Assembly: GCA_036746695.1 (NCBI GenBank)
Contig: DAIODP010000001.1
Span: 1,488,001 to 1,552,000, forward strand
Direction: 5' to 3'
Origin: UBA3006 sp036746695
GTDB lineage: Bacteria; Actinomycetota; Acidimicrobiia; Acidimicrobiales; Ilumatobacteraceae
DNA length: 64,000 nucleotides
Under the pieces are notes generated by a model, which was given only the letters and a program-made list of their open reading frames with translations, ran no database searches and was not told the DNA's origin. The position numbers were made by a program, and so were the translations under genes. The first letter of the stretch is position 1. Each line of letters starts with the position of its first letter. Below are positions 8,097 to 15,755 of this stretch, piece after piece.

Positions 8097-8465
8097 CTAC
8101 AGAGCATGGGCTTCTAGATCACTGAGGTCTAAAAATTCGAGTGATCGAATATGTGTTGCATGCAAATTGACTTTTGGTGCTTTGCCCGCGTCTAGCGCCT
8201 CTTGCCAACGCATTGCGCAGAGACACCAGTGATCTCCGGCCTTCAAGCCAGGGAAACCATATTGCGGCATTGGCGTCGACAAGTCGTTGCCGGCTGCTTT
8301 TGAAAACGCCAGAAACTCGTCGGTCATCACTGCACACACTGTGTGCACGCCAGTGTCGTCGCCACTTGTTTCGCAGCAGCCCGTGCGAAAGAATCCTGTC
8401 ATCGGAGACGTGCAGCATGTGGTGAGTGGTTCACCGTAAATGTTGGTTTGGTTGGTTTGTGTCAT
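8097..8465 (-). CDS. DUF2237 family protein
   Basis: 122-residue small protein matching the DUF2237 family end to end: CCTSPMTGFFRTGCCET, DVGVHTVCAV-like HTVCAVMTDEFLAFSKAAGNDLSTP, and GFPGLKAGDHWCLCAMRWQEAL. It is rich in conserved cysteines, suggesting metal binding, but the function is unknown. The ATG at 8465 is preferred because family members begin with the NIYGEPL stretch; the longer frame to 8498 adds non-conserved residues and approaches the gltX promoter. Convergent with the upstream hypothetical gene and divergent from gltX. Confidence 0.85.
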   Translation of the reverse strand: MTQTNQTNIYGEPLTTCCTSPMTGFFRTGCCETSGDDTGVHTVCAVMTDEFLAFSKAAGNDLSTPMPQYGFPGLKAGDHWCLCAMRWQEALDAGKAPKVNLHATHIRSLEFLDLSDLEAHAL

Positions 8466-8517
8466 AGCGAAGTAGTCATCACGATAGTGCTCACCCATTG
8501 TGCATGGGCTACTCAGA

Positions 8518-8523
8518 TAGCCT
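8518..8523 (+). promoter_or_regulatory. -10 element of gltX (TAGCCT)
   Basis: TAGCCT followed 8 nt later by the gltX ATG. The downstream TGAATAT context is shared with the tetR promoter at 47148. Confidence 0.6.
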
Positions 8524-8531
8524 GAATATCA

Positions 8532-9941
8532 ATGTCAACTGCCACGCCGCGATATCGCTTTGCACCATCACCAACCGGATATTTCCATGTGGGTGGCGCT
8601 CGTACCGCGTTGTACAACTGGCTGTTGGCGCTGAAGAACAACGGCACTTTTGTGTTGCGCATCGAGGACACCGACGAATCGCGCAATCAGCCGCAATGGA
8701 CACAGGGCATCATTGACGCGCTTGCATGGATTGGCATCGACAGCAACGACCCTCATTTTGAAGGCCCGTACTTTCAATCCACCAACGCCGAAGCCCACGT
8801 TGCCGCTGCACACAAACTATTTGCTGCCGGCCACGCGTACTACTGCGACTTGACCACCGAACAGATCCAGGAACGCGCCAAGGCTGCAGGGCTCAATGGA
8901 TACGACGGCTACTCACGCGACCGCGGCCTTGCCGCAGGGCCAGGCTATGTGTTGCGTTTCAAGGTGCCTGCTGGCAAAACGATTGTGCACGACACCGTTC
9001 GCGGCGAGGTGGAGTTTGATAACTCGACAATCGAAGACTTTGTGTTGTTGCGCGGCAACGGCACCCCAGTGTTTCTTATTGCCAACGTCGTTGATGACAT
9101 GACCATGAACATCACACACGTGGTGCGCGCAGAAGAGCACCTGCCTAACACACCCAAACAGCAGATGCTGTGGGACGCGCTTGGTGTAACTCCGCCAGTG
9201 TGGGCGCATGTGCCCGTATTGGTAAACGAGCAACGCAAGAAGCTGTCGAAGCGCCGCGACAAGGTGGCCGTCGAGCAATATCGCGAAGAGGGAATTTTGC
9301 CCGAGGCAATGGTCAACTACCTCATGACGCTTGGTTGGGCACCTATTGGCGACAACGAAATCGTCCCTTGGGCACAAATCGTTCAGGAATTCTCGTTGGA
9401 GAGTGTCAATCACTCGCCGGCCTTCTTCGATATCAAAAAGCTGCAGGCGTTTAACGGCGAATACATTCGGAAAATGCCGCTGGCGGATTTCGTTGATGCC
9501 GCTAACAACATTCTCACCAGCGCGGCTGCAACATGGCCTGCCGAGCGCTACAAGCCCGAAGTGTTTGCCGCTATGGCGCCACTCGTGCAAACACGAGTCG
9601 CAGTGATGGCCGAAGTGGTGGACATGGTGGACTTCCTGTTCATGGCAGAGCCACCCATCGACGACGCGGCATTCACGAAAGCGTTCAGCGCCGACTTCGC
9701 TATTCCAACCCTGACGCAAATCGCCACCGCTTTCGAAGCAATCGAGTGGAATGCTGAGAGCATCAAGCAAGCCGTTGAAGCCGTGGGCACAGAGCACGAA
9801 GTGAAGTTGGGCAAATTGCAGGGCCCGCTGCGCATTGCAATCACCGGACGCTCAGTTGGCCCGCCGTTGTTCGAACCAATCGAGTTGCTTGGCCGCGACG
9901 AGTCGTTGCGACGAATTCGCGCCGCACTTTCGCGCAAGTAG
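8532..9941 (+). CDS. gltX: glutamyl-tRNA synthetase
   Basis: Class Ic aminoacyl-tRNA synthetase charging tRNA-Glu (and possibly tRNA-Gln in a non-discriminating form). The 469 residues open with RFAPSPTGYFHVGGART, the HIGH-motif region, followed by LRIEDTD. The KMSKS counterpart is KLSKRRD near residue 237. The anticodon-binding helical domain fills the C-terminal third. tRNA-Gln(CTG) and tRNA-Glu(CTC) genes lie 0.7-0.9 kb downstream. A TAGCCT hexamer 8 nt upstream fixes the start. Confidence 0.96.
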   Translation: MSTATPRYRFAPSPTGYFHVGGARTALYNWLLALKNNGTFVLRIEDTDESRNQPQWTQGIIDALAWIGIDSNDPHFEGPYFQSTNAEAHVAAAHKLFAAGHAYYCDLTTEQIQERAKAAGLNGYDGYSRDRGLAAGPGYVLRFKVPAGKTIVHDTVRGEVEFDNSTIEDFVLLRGNGTPVFLIANVVDDMTMNITHVVRAEEHLPNTPKQQMLWDALGVTPPVWAHVPVLVNEQRKKLSKRRDKVAVEQYREEGILPEAMVNYLMTLGWAPIGDNEIVPWAQIVQEFSLESVNHSPAFFDIKKLQAFNGEYIRKMPLADFVDAANNILTSAAATWPAERYKPEVFAAMAPLVQTRVAVMAEVVDMVDFLFMAEPPIDDAAFTKAFSADFAIPTLTQIATAFEAIEWNAESIKQAVEAVGTEHEVKLGKLQGPLRIAITGRSVGPPLFEPIELLGRDESLRRIRAALSRK

Positions 9942-9948
9942 GCATGAC

Positions 9949-10554
9949 GTGCGAGGCGCGCTAAAACCGTTGCTTATCGTTGCAGTAATTGCGGTGCTGT
10001 ACGCGTGCGTCAATGTGGTGCAAGTTTGGCGAGTGGGCGGCACCGATCAGGCGCGCAATGTAGATGCAATCGTTGTTCTTGGTGTTGCGCAATACGACGG
10101 TAAGCCTTCACCGCAATTGCGAGCTCGCCTTGAGCATGCGCTTGCACTGTGGGCCGACGGAATTGCACCACGAATAATCACAACGGGGGGAAACCAGCCG
10201 GGGGATCGGTTCACGGAAGCCGAGGCGTCGGCAAACTATTTAGTTGAAGGCGCCGTGCCAGCCGAAGTGATCACTCAGGAGAATGTTGGTTCGACAACGA
10301 GAGAGTCGTTGATGGGGGTGCGCGACATTGTTAACGAACGCGGACTCACCAGCATTCTCATCGTGACCGATCCGTATCATGCGCTGCGTGCTCGATTAAT
10401 CGCACAAGATTTGGGCATGGTCGCATACGTTTCGCCCACCCGAACCTCGCCGCTGCAGGGGGCAAGTGCAGTTTCTCGCCACGTGCGCGAGGCGGCCGGC
10501 GTGGCGCTGAGCCATTTCATTGGCTTCGCCAACTTGGAGCGCTACACCAAATAA
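9949..10554 (+). CDS. YdcF/SanA-type DUF218 membrane-anchored protein
   Basis: 201 residues from GTG. One N-terminal membrane helix (about residues 6-27, LLIVAVIAVLYACVNVVQVW) is followed by a DUF218 domain: DAIVVLGVAQYDGKPSPQL, TTGGNQPGDRFTEAEA, EVITQENVGSTTRESL and VTDPYHALRARLIA. Family members such as SanA and YdcF influence envelope integrity, but the biochemical role is unsettled. The start lies 7 bp after gltX; longer in-frame extension into gltX lacks family similarity. The catalytic domain is probably extracytoplasmic. Confidence 0.82.
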   Translation: MRGALKPLLIVAVIAVLYACVNVVQVWRVGGTDQARNVDAIVVLGVAQYDGKPSPQLRARLEHALALWADGIAPRIITTGGNQPGDRFTEAEASANYLVEGAVPAEVITQENVGSTTRESLMGVRDIVNERGLTSILIVTDPYHALRARLIAQDLGMVAYVSPTRTSPLQGASAVSRHVREAAGVALSHFIGFANLERYTK

Positions 10555-10580
10555 CGGTGTTGTTGATTTGCTCTCCCCGA

Positions 10581-10586
10581 TATCCT
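10581..10586 (+). promoter_or_regulatory. -10 element of tRNA-Gln (TATCCT)
   Basis: TATCCT ends 13 nt before the mature 5' end of tRNA-Gln, the same spacing as TAGCCT before tRNA-Glu. Confidence 0.55.
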
Positions 10587-10599
10587 GTGCTGATCACTC

Positions 10600-10671
10600 T
10601 GGGGAGTGGTGTAACTGGCAACACAGCAGATTCTGGTTCTGTTATTCAGGGTTCGATTCCTTGCTCCCCAA
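10600..10671 (+). tRNA. tRNA-Gln (anticodon CTG)
   Basis: Full cloverleaf: acceptor TGGGGAG with CTCCCCA, D-arm GTG...CAC, anticodon stem GCAGA/TCTGT around loop TTCTGGT (anticodon 10633-10635), T-arm CAGGG/CCTTG with loop TTCGATT, discriminator A. No encoded CCA. Confidence 0.93.
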
Positions 10672-10843
10672 CGCCGCGACGCTTTGCGTCGCTCTGCTCC
10701 GCGCCGCAACACTCCGTGCTGCTTTGCTGTAGCGCCGCGACGCTTTGCGTCGCAACTGAACAGTGCTTCGCACAGTTCGGTTGCTTTGCTGCTCGGCTCC
10801 GCCTCGCAGCGCTGAATGTCGCGGTAGCCTTGAATCGCTACTT
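10672..10843 (+). repeat. inter-tRNA spacer with repeated palindromes
   Basis: The spacer holds two identical perfect palindromes GCGACGCTTTGCGTCGC (10676-10692 and 10737-10753), each preceded by CGCC. A longer imperfect inverted repeat lies at about 10754-10782 around a TTC loop, followed by GCTTTGCTGC-like repeats. No open frame of its own is credible. The palindromes could fold as tRNA-processing or terminator-like hairpins or be a short dispersed repeat. Confidence 0.7.
10825..10830 (+). promoter_or_regulatory. -10 element of tRNA-Glu (TAGCCT)
   Basis: TAGCCT ends 13 nt before the mature tRNA-Glu 5' end. Confidence 0.55.
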
Positions 10844-10919
10844 GGCCCCATCGTCTAGTGGCCTAGGACACTACCCTCTCAAGGTAGCGGCACGGGTTCG
10901 AATCCCGTTGGGGCTGCCA
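10844..10919 (+). tRNA. tRNA-Glu (anticodon CTC)
   Basis: Acceptor GGCCCCA with TGGGGCT (terminal G-U), anticodon stem CTACC/GGTAG with loop CTCTCAA (anticodon 10878-10880), T-arm ACGGG/CCCGT with loop TTCGAAT, discriminator G and an encoded CCA at 10917-10919. Confidence 0.94.
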
Positions 10920-10960
10920 ATGCAGTTGCATGTTGTCAATTCCGCAGCACCTATCGGAAG

Positions 10961-10966
10961 TACGCT
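10961..10966 (+). promoter_or_regulatory. -10 element of the kdn-like operon (TACGCT)
   Basis: TACGCT with a GAAC extension lies 6 nt before the GTG at 10973; the same TACGCTGAAC string precedes the secreted nuclease gene at 33802. Confidence 0.6.
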
Positions 10967-10972
10967 GAACTT

Positions 10973-12103
10973 GTGACCAAACAGGCCGCAAGCAACATTT
11001 TGGATACTGGCATCAAGCTGGTGCGGAACGTCGGCAGTTTCAATTTTGGTCGAGGTGCAGTTGCCGATGTGGCAACCCATGTCGAAGCGCGCAGAACATT
11101 GGCGGGCATTGTCGACGACCGAGTGGTGTACATCGTTGACGAGTTTTTTACGGGCAACGATGCGTTGCTGGAAAAGATTGGCAAAGAAGACACCGACTTG
11201 GTGTTGTATGTGCCGACCAAGGACGAACCGACAACGGATGGCATCGACGCCATCGTTGCAAACATTCGAGCCACAGGGTTTCCTGCGCCTGCCACCATTG
11301 TTGGCATTGGCGGCGGCATCACGCTGGACACGGCCAAAGCTGTAGCAAACCTGCTGACCAACCCTGGCCACGCCAGCGATTACCAGGGCTGGGACTTGGT
11401 GAAGAATCCAGGCATCCACAAAATTGGAGTGCCGACCATTTCGGGAACGGGTTCGGAAGCAACTCGAACTTGCGTGATGACAAATAAGAAGACGGGTTTG
11501 AAGTTGGGTATGAACAGCGACTTCACGGTGTTCAACCATCTTGTGCTCGACCCAGACTTAACAGCCACTGTTCCGCGGGATCAATACTTCTTCACAGGTA
11601 TGGATGCTTACATTCATTGCATCGAGGCTTTGGCTGGTTCGTATCGCAATGCGGTGGGCGATGCTTATTCGAACGAGACGATCAACCTGTGCAAAAAGGT
11701 TTTCCTGGGCGACGACATGATGTCGGCACAGTCGCGCGAAAACATGATGGTCGCTTCGTACCTTGGCGGTAGCGCGATTGCCACAAGTTATGTAGGCGTG
11801 GTGCACCCATTCTCCGCAGGGTTGAGCGTGGTGCTTGGCATTCACCATTGCGTTGCCAATTGCATCACGATGCGCGCGATGCAAGAGTTTTATCCGCAGC
11901 CATTCGATGAGTTCTGGGCTGCAGTCGAGAAGCAAAAAGTGGTGGTGCCCGAGGGCGTTGCCCGCAACCTCAGCGACGCTCAATACAAGGCGCTGTACGA
12001 CTCCACGGTTATTCACGCCAAACCACTGACCAACGCACTTGGCCCAGATTTCTTGAACACGCTCACCTTTGAAAAGGTTGTCGAGCTGTTTAAGAAGATG
12101 TAG
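10973..12103 (+). CDS. kdnB: KdnB-like iron-containing sugar-acid 8-oxidase
   Basis: 376-residue iron-dependent alcohol dehydrogenase fold. It carries the nucleotide motif GIGGGITLDTAKA, a long KdnB-like string (YQGWDL...NPGIHKIG, PTISGTGSEATRT, LGMNSDFTVF) and metal-ligand region TGMDAYIHCIEAL plus histidines in VVHPFSAGL and GIHHC. KdnB of Shewanella oxidises the terminal hydroxyl of Kdo so that KdnA can transaminate it; adjacency to a KdnA homologue strongly supports this subfamily. Here the substrate may instead be a nonulosonate, because the synthase in the operon is NeuB-like. GTG start with TACGCT 6 nt upstream, so likely leaderless. Confidence 0.82.
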   Translation: MTKQAASNILDTGIKLVRNVGSFNFGRGAVADVATHVEARRTLAGIVDDRVVYIVDEFFTGNDALLEKIGKEDTDLVLYVPTKDEPTTDGIDAIVANIRATGFPAPATIVGIGGGITLDTAKAVANLLTNPGHASDYQGWDLVKNPGIHKIGVPTISGTGSEATRTCVMTNKKTGLKLGMNSDFTVFNHLVLDPDLTATVPRDQYFFTGMDAYIHCIEALAGSYRNAVGDAYSNETINLCKKVFLGDDMMSAQSRENMMVASYLGGSAIATSYVGVVHPFSAGLSVVLGIHHCVANCITMRAMQEFYPQPFDEFWAAVEKQKVVVPEGVARNLSDAQYKALYDSTVIHAKPLTNALGPDFLNTLTFEKVVELFKKM

Positions 12104-12108
12104 GCGGC

Positions 12109-13287
12109 ATGCCCGGATACGAAGTAATTGGGGCTGAAGAGCAGGCCGAAGTTAACGAAGTATTTGCGCGCGGTGGCGTGCTTTTCCGCCACGGCTTTGA
12201 TGCGCTTCGTAACGATTGCTACAAAGTTCGCGATTTTGAGGTGGCTTTTGCCAAGTTCATGGATGTTCCGCATGCACTTGCCGTTACTTCCGGAACTTCC
12301 GCACTGCGAGTGGCGCTTGCCGTGCTCGATTTACAACCGACCGATGAAGTGATTACACAAAGCTTCACGTTCGTTGCAACTGCCGAAGCGATTATCGAGG
12401 CCCGTGCGGTGCCCGTGTGCTGCGAGATCGACGACACATTCAATATGGACCCGCAAGACTTGTTGGCCAGGATCACCGATCGAACACGCGCAGTCATCGT
12501 GGTGCACATGCTTGGCACGCCTGCTCGGCTTGTTGAGATCAAAAAGATTTGCGACGACCGAGGCATCGTGTTGATCGAAGACTCGGCATGGGGCTGTGGC
12601 GGCTCGCTTGATGGTAAAGCGCTTGGCACCTGGGGAGCAATGGGCACGTACAGTTTCGATTTTGCCAAGACAATGACCACGGGCGAGGGCGGCATGGTGG
12701 TGTTTAACGACACCGCAATGTTCGAGCGTGCAAAGGCGTGGCACGATCACGGACACGAAAATAACCCCGCGGTGCCCAGATGGGAAGACACTCGTGCGGG
12801 CAGTGGGTTTAACTATCGAATGATGGAACTGCAGGGCGCTGTTGGTTTGGCGCAGTTGCGAAAGTTGCCGGCAGTAGTTGCAGCGCAACGAGCCAATCGT
12901 GATGCGGTGTTGGCTGCTATCGCCGATATTCGCGGCATCACGTTGCGAGTCGAGCCGCAAGGTTCGAACGGAACAGCCGACGCAGTGGTGTTCAACGTGC
13001 CGGATAAAGCAGCCGCACTGCGTTGCCGAGCAGCGTTGCTTGAACAAACGATTTCTACAAAAATTCTGCCAGAGGCAACCACGTGGCATTTTGCCGAAAC
13101 ATGGACGCACATGCCCGAGTTGGTTGCCGCACACGGCGGAACACTTACCGAGGCCTTCCCTCGCTCGCGCGCAAGGCTTGAGGCGTCGGTCTCATTGCCG
13201 GTTTTTGTGAATATGGCGGCAGACTTTCCGAGCAGAGTTGCAAGCGCGTTGCGCGCAGCACTTGAGGGGAAGGGTGCAACATCATGA
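12109..13287 (+). CDS. kdnA: KdnA-like ulosonate aminotransferase
   Basis: 392-residue DegT/DnrJ/EryC1-family PLP aminotransferase. The N-terminus MPGYEVIG, the FRHGFDALRNDCYKVRDFE segment, and DHGHENN agree with KdnA (8-amino-3,8-dideoxy-octulosonate transaminase) rather than with generic sugar transaminases. The PLP lysine is expected at about residue 187 in YSFDFAKTMTTGEGG. It starts 5 bp after kdnB and overlaps the next gene by 4 bp, indicating a tight operon. It probably converts the aldehyde made by KdnB to a primary amine using glutamate. Confidence 0.85.
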   Translation: MPGYEVIGAEEQAEVNEVFARGGVLFRHGFDALRNDCYKVRDFEVAFAKFMDVPHALAVTSGTSALRVALAVLDLQPTDEVITQSFTFVATAEAIIEARAVPVCCEIDDTFNMDPQDLLARITDRTRAVIVVHMLGTPARLVEIKKICDDRGIVLIEDSAWGCGGSLDGKALGTWGAMGTYSFDFAKTMTTGEGGMVVFNDTAMFERAKAWHDHGHENNPAVPRWEDTRAGSGFNYRMMELQGAVGLAQLRKLPAVVAAQRANRDAVLAAIADIRGITLRVEPQGSNGTADAVVFNVPDKAAALRCRAALLEQTISTKILPEATTWHFAETWTHMPELVAAHGGTLTEAFPRSRARLEASVSLPVFVNMAADFPSRVASALRAALEGKGATS

Positions 13288-13946
13288 CGACGCCACTGAT
13301 TGCCATCATCGTTCCTACGTACAACCACGAGAAATTTATTGGTCGTTGCCTTCGCTCGTTGCTGAACCAATCATTTGCCCGCGAAAAGTACGAAATCATT
13401 GTTGTGGATGACGGCAGCACCGACAAAACACAGGCTGCGCTCAAGGTGTTCATGAACGACATTGTCTACATTCGTAACGACGAGAACATGGGCCTTCCTG
13501 CAGCAATCAACAAGGGCATCGCCAGCACACGTTCGCCATATGTTGTGCGCGTCGATTCTGACGACTATGTAAACGAATCGTTCTTGAGTGTGTTGTACAT
13601 GTTTTTGGCCGAGAATCGCGAGATGGACGCAGTCAGTTGCGACTACCTGTTGGTGAACGACCGCGAAGAAGTGATTGGCCGCAAGAACTGCATGGAAGAA
13701 CCGATTGCGTGCGGCATCATGTTTCGCACCGACCAGCTAATAGATATTGGTCTGTACGACGAGTCATTTTTGTTGCACGAGGATCGCGATTTGCGCTTCC
13801 GATTCTTGAAGAAGTACGACATTCATCGCGTGGAATTGCCGATGTATCGCTATCGCAGGCACGATAGCAATATCACTAACAACGGTGAGGCCGATGAACT
13901 GCACCGCAATAAGTTGGTTGAAAAACATGGGGAAGAGGCGCGATAG
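13284..13946 (+). CDS. family 2 glycosyltransferase in the ulosonate operon
   Basis: 220-residue GT-A fold transferase. It starts IAIIVPTYNHEKFIGRCLRSLL with VVDDGSTD in the nucleotide site, RVDSDDYV as the DxD-type metal motif, and a late LLHEDRDLRFR acceptor-side motif. No membrane helices, so it acts at the cytoplasmic face. The ATG overlaps the kdnA stop (ATGA). Family 2 enzymes normally use NDP-sugars with inversion; whether this one adds the CMP-ulosonate or builds the acceptor is not evident. Confidence 0.85.
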   Translation: MTTPLIAIIVPTYNHEKFIGRCLRSLLNQSFAREKYEIIVVDDGSTDKTQAALKVFMNDIVYIRNDENMGLPAAINKGIASTRSPYVVRVDSDDYVNESFLSVLYMFLAENREMDAVSCDYLLVNDREEVIGRKNCMEEPIACGIMFRTDQLIDIGLYDESFLLHEDRDLRFRFLKKYDIHRVELPMYRYRRHDSNITNNGEADELHRNKLVEKHGEEAR

Positions 13947-13948
13947 CT

Positions 13949-15010
13949 GTGGTTGCAATGAAACTGGGCTCGATGACCGTGACGCCAACGGGACGACCAT
14001 ACGTAATCGCCGAGATTGGCGTTAACCACGAAGGCTCGTTGGAAACAGCGAAACGTTTGATCGAGCTTGCGCACCAGGGCGGCGCACATGGCGCCAAGTT
14101 TCAGAGCTACAAAGCCAACACATTGGCTTCCAAGAAGTCGCCTGCATATTGGGATACCAGCAAAGAAGCAACGCTGAGCCAGCACGAACTGTTTCAAAAG
14201 TACGACAACTTTGAGGCAGGGGATTACGCGGCATTGGCCGCTCACGCAAAAAAGGTTGGCATCGACTTTCTTTCCACGCCGTTTGATGATGACGCCGTCG
14301 ACTATCTGGCCCCGCTTGTCCCATTCTTTAAAATTGCATCTGCCGACATCACCAATACACCGCTCTTGCGCAGGGTTGCCAAAGTTGGAAAGCCAGTGGT
14401 GTTGTCCACCGGTGCGTCAACCCTTGATGAAGTGGATGGCGCGCTGGCAACACTTCGCGATGCGGGCGCTACCGAAATTGCGTTGTTGCATTGCATTCTC
14501 AATTACCCGTGTGAAAACATCAATGCACATGTGCGAATGATTACGGGGTTGCAAGACCGCTACCCGGATCACATCATTGGCTATTCGGACCACACCGTGC
14601 CCGACCCAGAGATGACCGCCATGTCGGTTGCCTATGCACTTGGCGCCGTTGTGCTGGAGAAGCACTTCACGCACGACAAGACATTGCCCGGCAACGATCA
14701 CTATCACGCAATGGATGTGCACGACCTTGCACGGTTTATGGCCCGGATTGGCACCATTGCCGACATGCTTGGCACCGACCGCGCGAAGGCGCCCATTGCG
14801 ACCGAAGACATTGCGCGTCTTAATGCCCGGCGCAGCATCGTGATTGTTCGCGACCTTGTAGAAGGGCACACCATTGTTGAAGCCGACATTACCTACAAGC
14901 GCCCCGGCACTGGCGTAAGCCCACTGCACTGGGACGAAGTAATCGGCATGCGCACAAAGCGCTCGATGCAGGAAGACGATGTGTTGACGTGGGATGACCT
15001 TGTCCGTTGA
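13949..15010 (+). CDS. neuB: NeuB/SpsE-family ulosonic acid synthase
   Basis: 353 residues. The N-terminal TIM barrel condenses PEP with an aldose to a 3-deoxy-ulosonic acid: PYVIAEIGVNHEGSLETAKRLI, GAHGAKFQSYKA, LSTPFDDDAVDYL, KIASADITNTPLL, VVLSTGAST, LHCILNYPC, IGYSDHT and EKHFTHDK are all present. The C-terminal ~70 residues are the SAF/antifreeze-like domain (ARRSIVIVRDLVEGHTI, RPGTGVSP). GTG start 2 bp after the GT gene; an ATG three codons later is an alternative. This is the NeuB rather than KdsA type, so the product could be a nonulosonate. Confidence 0.88.
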   Translation: MVAMKLGSMTVTPTGRPYVIAEIGVNHEGSLETAKRLIELAHQGGAHGAKFQSYKANTLASKKSPAYWDTSKEATLSQHELFQKYDNFEAGDYAALAAHAKKVGIDFLSTPFDDDAVDYLAPLVPFFKIASADITNTPLLRRVAKVGKPVVLSTGASTLDEVDGALATLRDAGATEIALLHCILNYPCENINAHVRMITGLQDRYPDHIIGYSDHTVPDPEMTAMSVAYALGAVVLEKHFTHDKTLPGNDHYHAMDVHDLARFMARIGTIADMLGTDRAKAPIATEDIARLNARRSIVIVRDLVEGHTIVEADITYKRPGTGVSPLHWDEVIGMRTKRSMQEDDVLTWDDLVR

Positions 15011-15752
15011 TGCCACGGTGCAGGCGCGCACGGGCTCTTCGCGCTTGCCAAATAAAGTACTGAAACAGGTATTGGGAAAACCACTACTGCAACAACAGAT
15101 CGAGCGCATTCAGCGAGCAAAAACAATTGATCGAGTGATCTTGGCAACTTCGGATTTGTCGCAAGACGACCCACTAGAGGAACTTGCCAATGCAATGGGC
15201 ATCGGATGCTTTCGGGGTAGCGAGACCGACGTCATCTCGCGGGTATGTGGGGCGCTCGAAGCATTCAAGATTGAAGTTCACGCCGAGTTTCAGGGCGACA
15301 ACTCCATTCCCGACCCGGCCGTTATCGATTCGGTGGTTAACTTTTATCTTGAACACTCCAACGAGTACGACTACGTAACCAACGCTCTGAAAACAACGTT
15401 TCCCCCCGGCCTTGAAGTGTCGGTGTATCCGTCCGGTATTTTGTTTGATGCGAACAAGCGCGCAGCACCTTCGGAGCACCGAGAATATGTTGGGTTTCAT
15501 ATCAACCAACACCCAGAGATATATCGCATCAAGAATATTGAAGCGCCAACAAGCATTTGTCGCCCCGACTTACATCTAGAGGTAGACACCGACGAGGACT
15601 TTGCGTTGGTTGCCCACATTTACGAGCACTTTGCGACAAACCCGCTGTTCACGATTGAAGATGTCGTTGCTTACACCGATGCCAACCCGCACCTACTTGA
15701 GGCAAACTCTGTGGTGGAGCGGCGCTGGAAGCAATACCGCCAAGACTCCTGA
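14994..15752 (+). CDS. SpsF/NeuA-like CMP-sugar-acid cytidylyltransferase
   Basis: 252-residue nucleotidyltransferase. Its N-terminal activator-binding signature QARTGSSRLPNKVL is followed by KPLLQQQIERI, an FRGSETDVISR region and QGDNSIPDPAV. It resembles SpsF/KdsB/NeuA enzymes that activate ulosonic acids with CTP. The start overlaps the neuB 3' end by 17 bp. It would supply the CMP-activated amino-ulosonate to a transferase. It is the last gene of the operon and ends 3 bp from the convergent amidase gene. Confidence 0.8.
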   Translation: MTLSVDATVQARTGSSRLPNKVLKQVLGKPLLQQQIERIQRAKTIDRVILATSDLSQDDPLEELANAMGIGCFRGSETDVISRVCGALEAFKIEVHAEFQGDNSIPDPAVIDSVVNFYLEHSNEYDYVTNALKTTFPPGLEVSVYPSGILFDANKRAAPSEHREYVGFHINQHPEIYRIKNIEAPTSICRPDLHLEVDTDEDFALVAHIYEHFATNPLFTIEDVVAYTDANPHLLEANSVVERRWKQYRQDS

Positions 15753-15755
15753 CGA

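Noticed and set aside
10557..10976. Plus-strand frame covering both tRNAs
   Set aside because: Runs through two tRNA genes and palindromic spacer; no protein similarity visible.
13949..15010. KdsA (Kdo-8-phosphate synthase) and an LPS pathway
   Set aside because: The protein has NeuB motifs and an SAF domain that KdsA lacks, and no LPS genes are seen.
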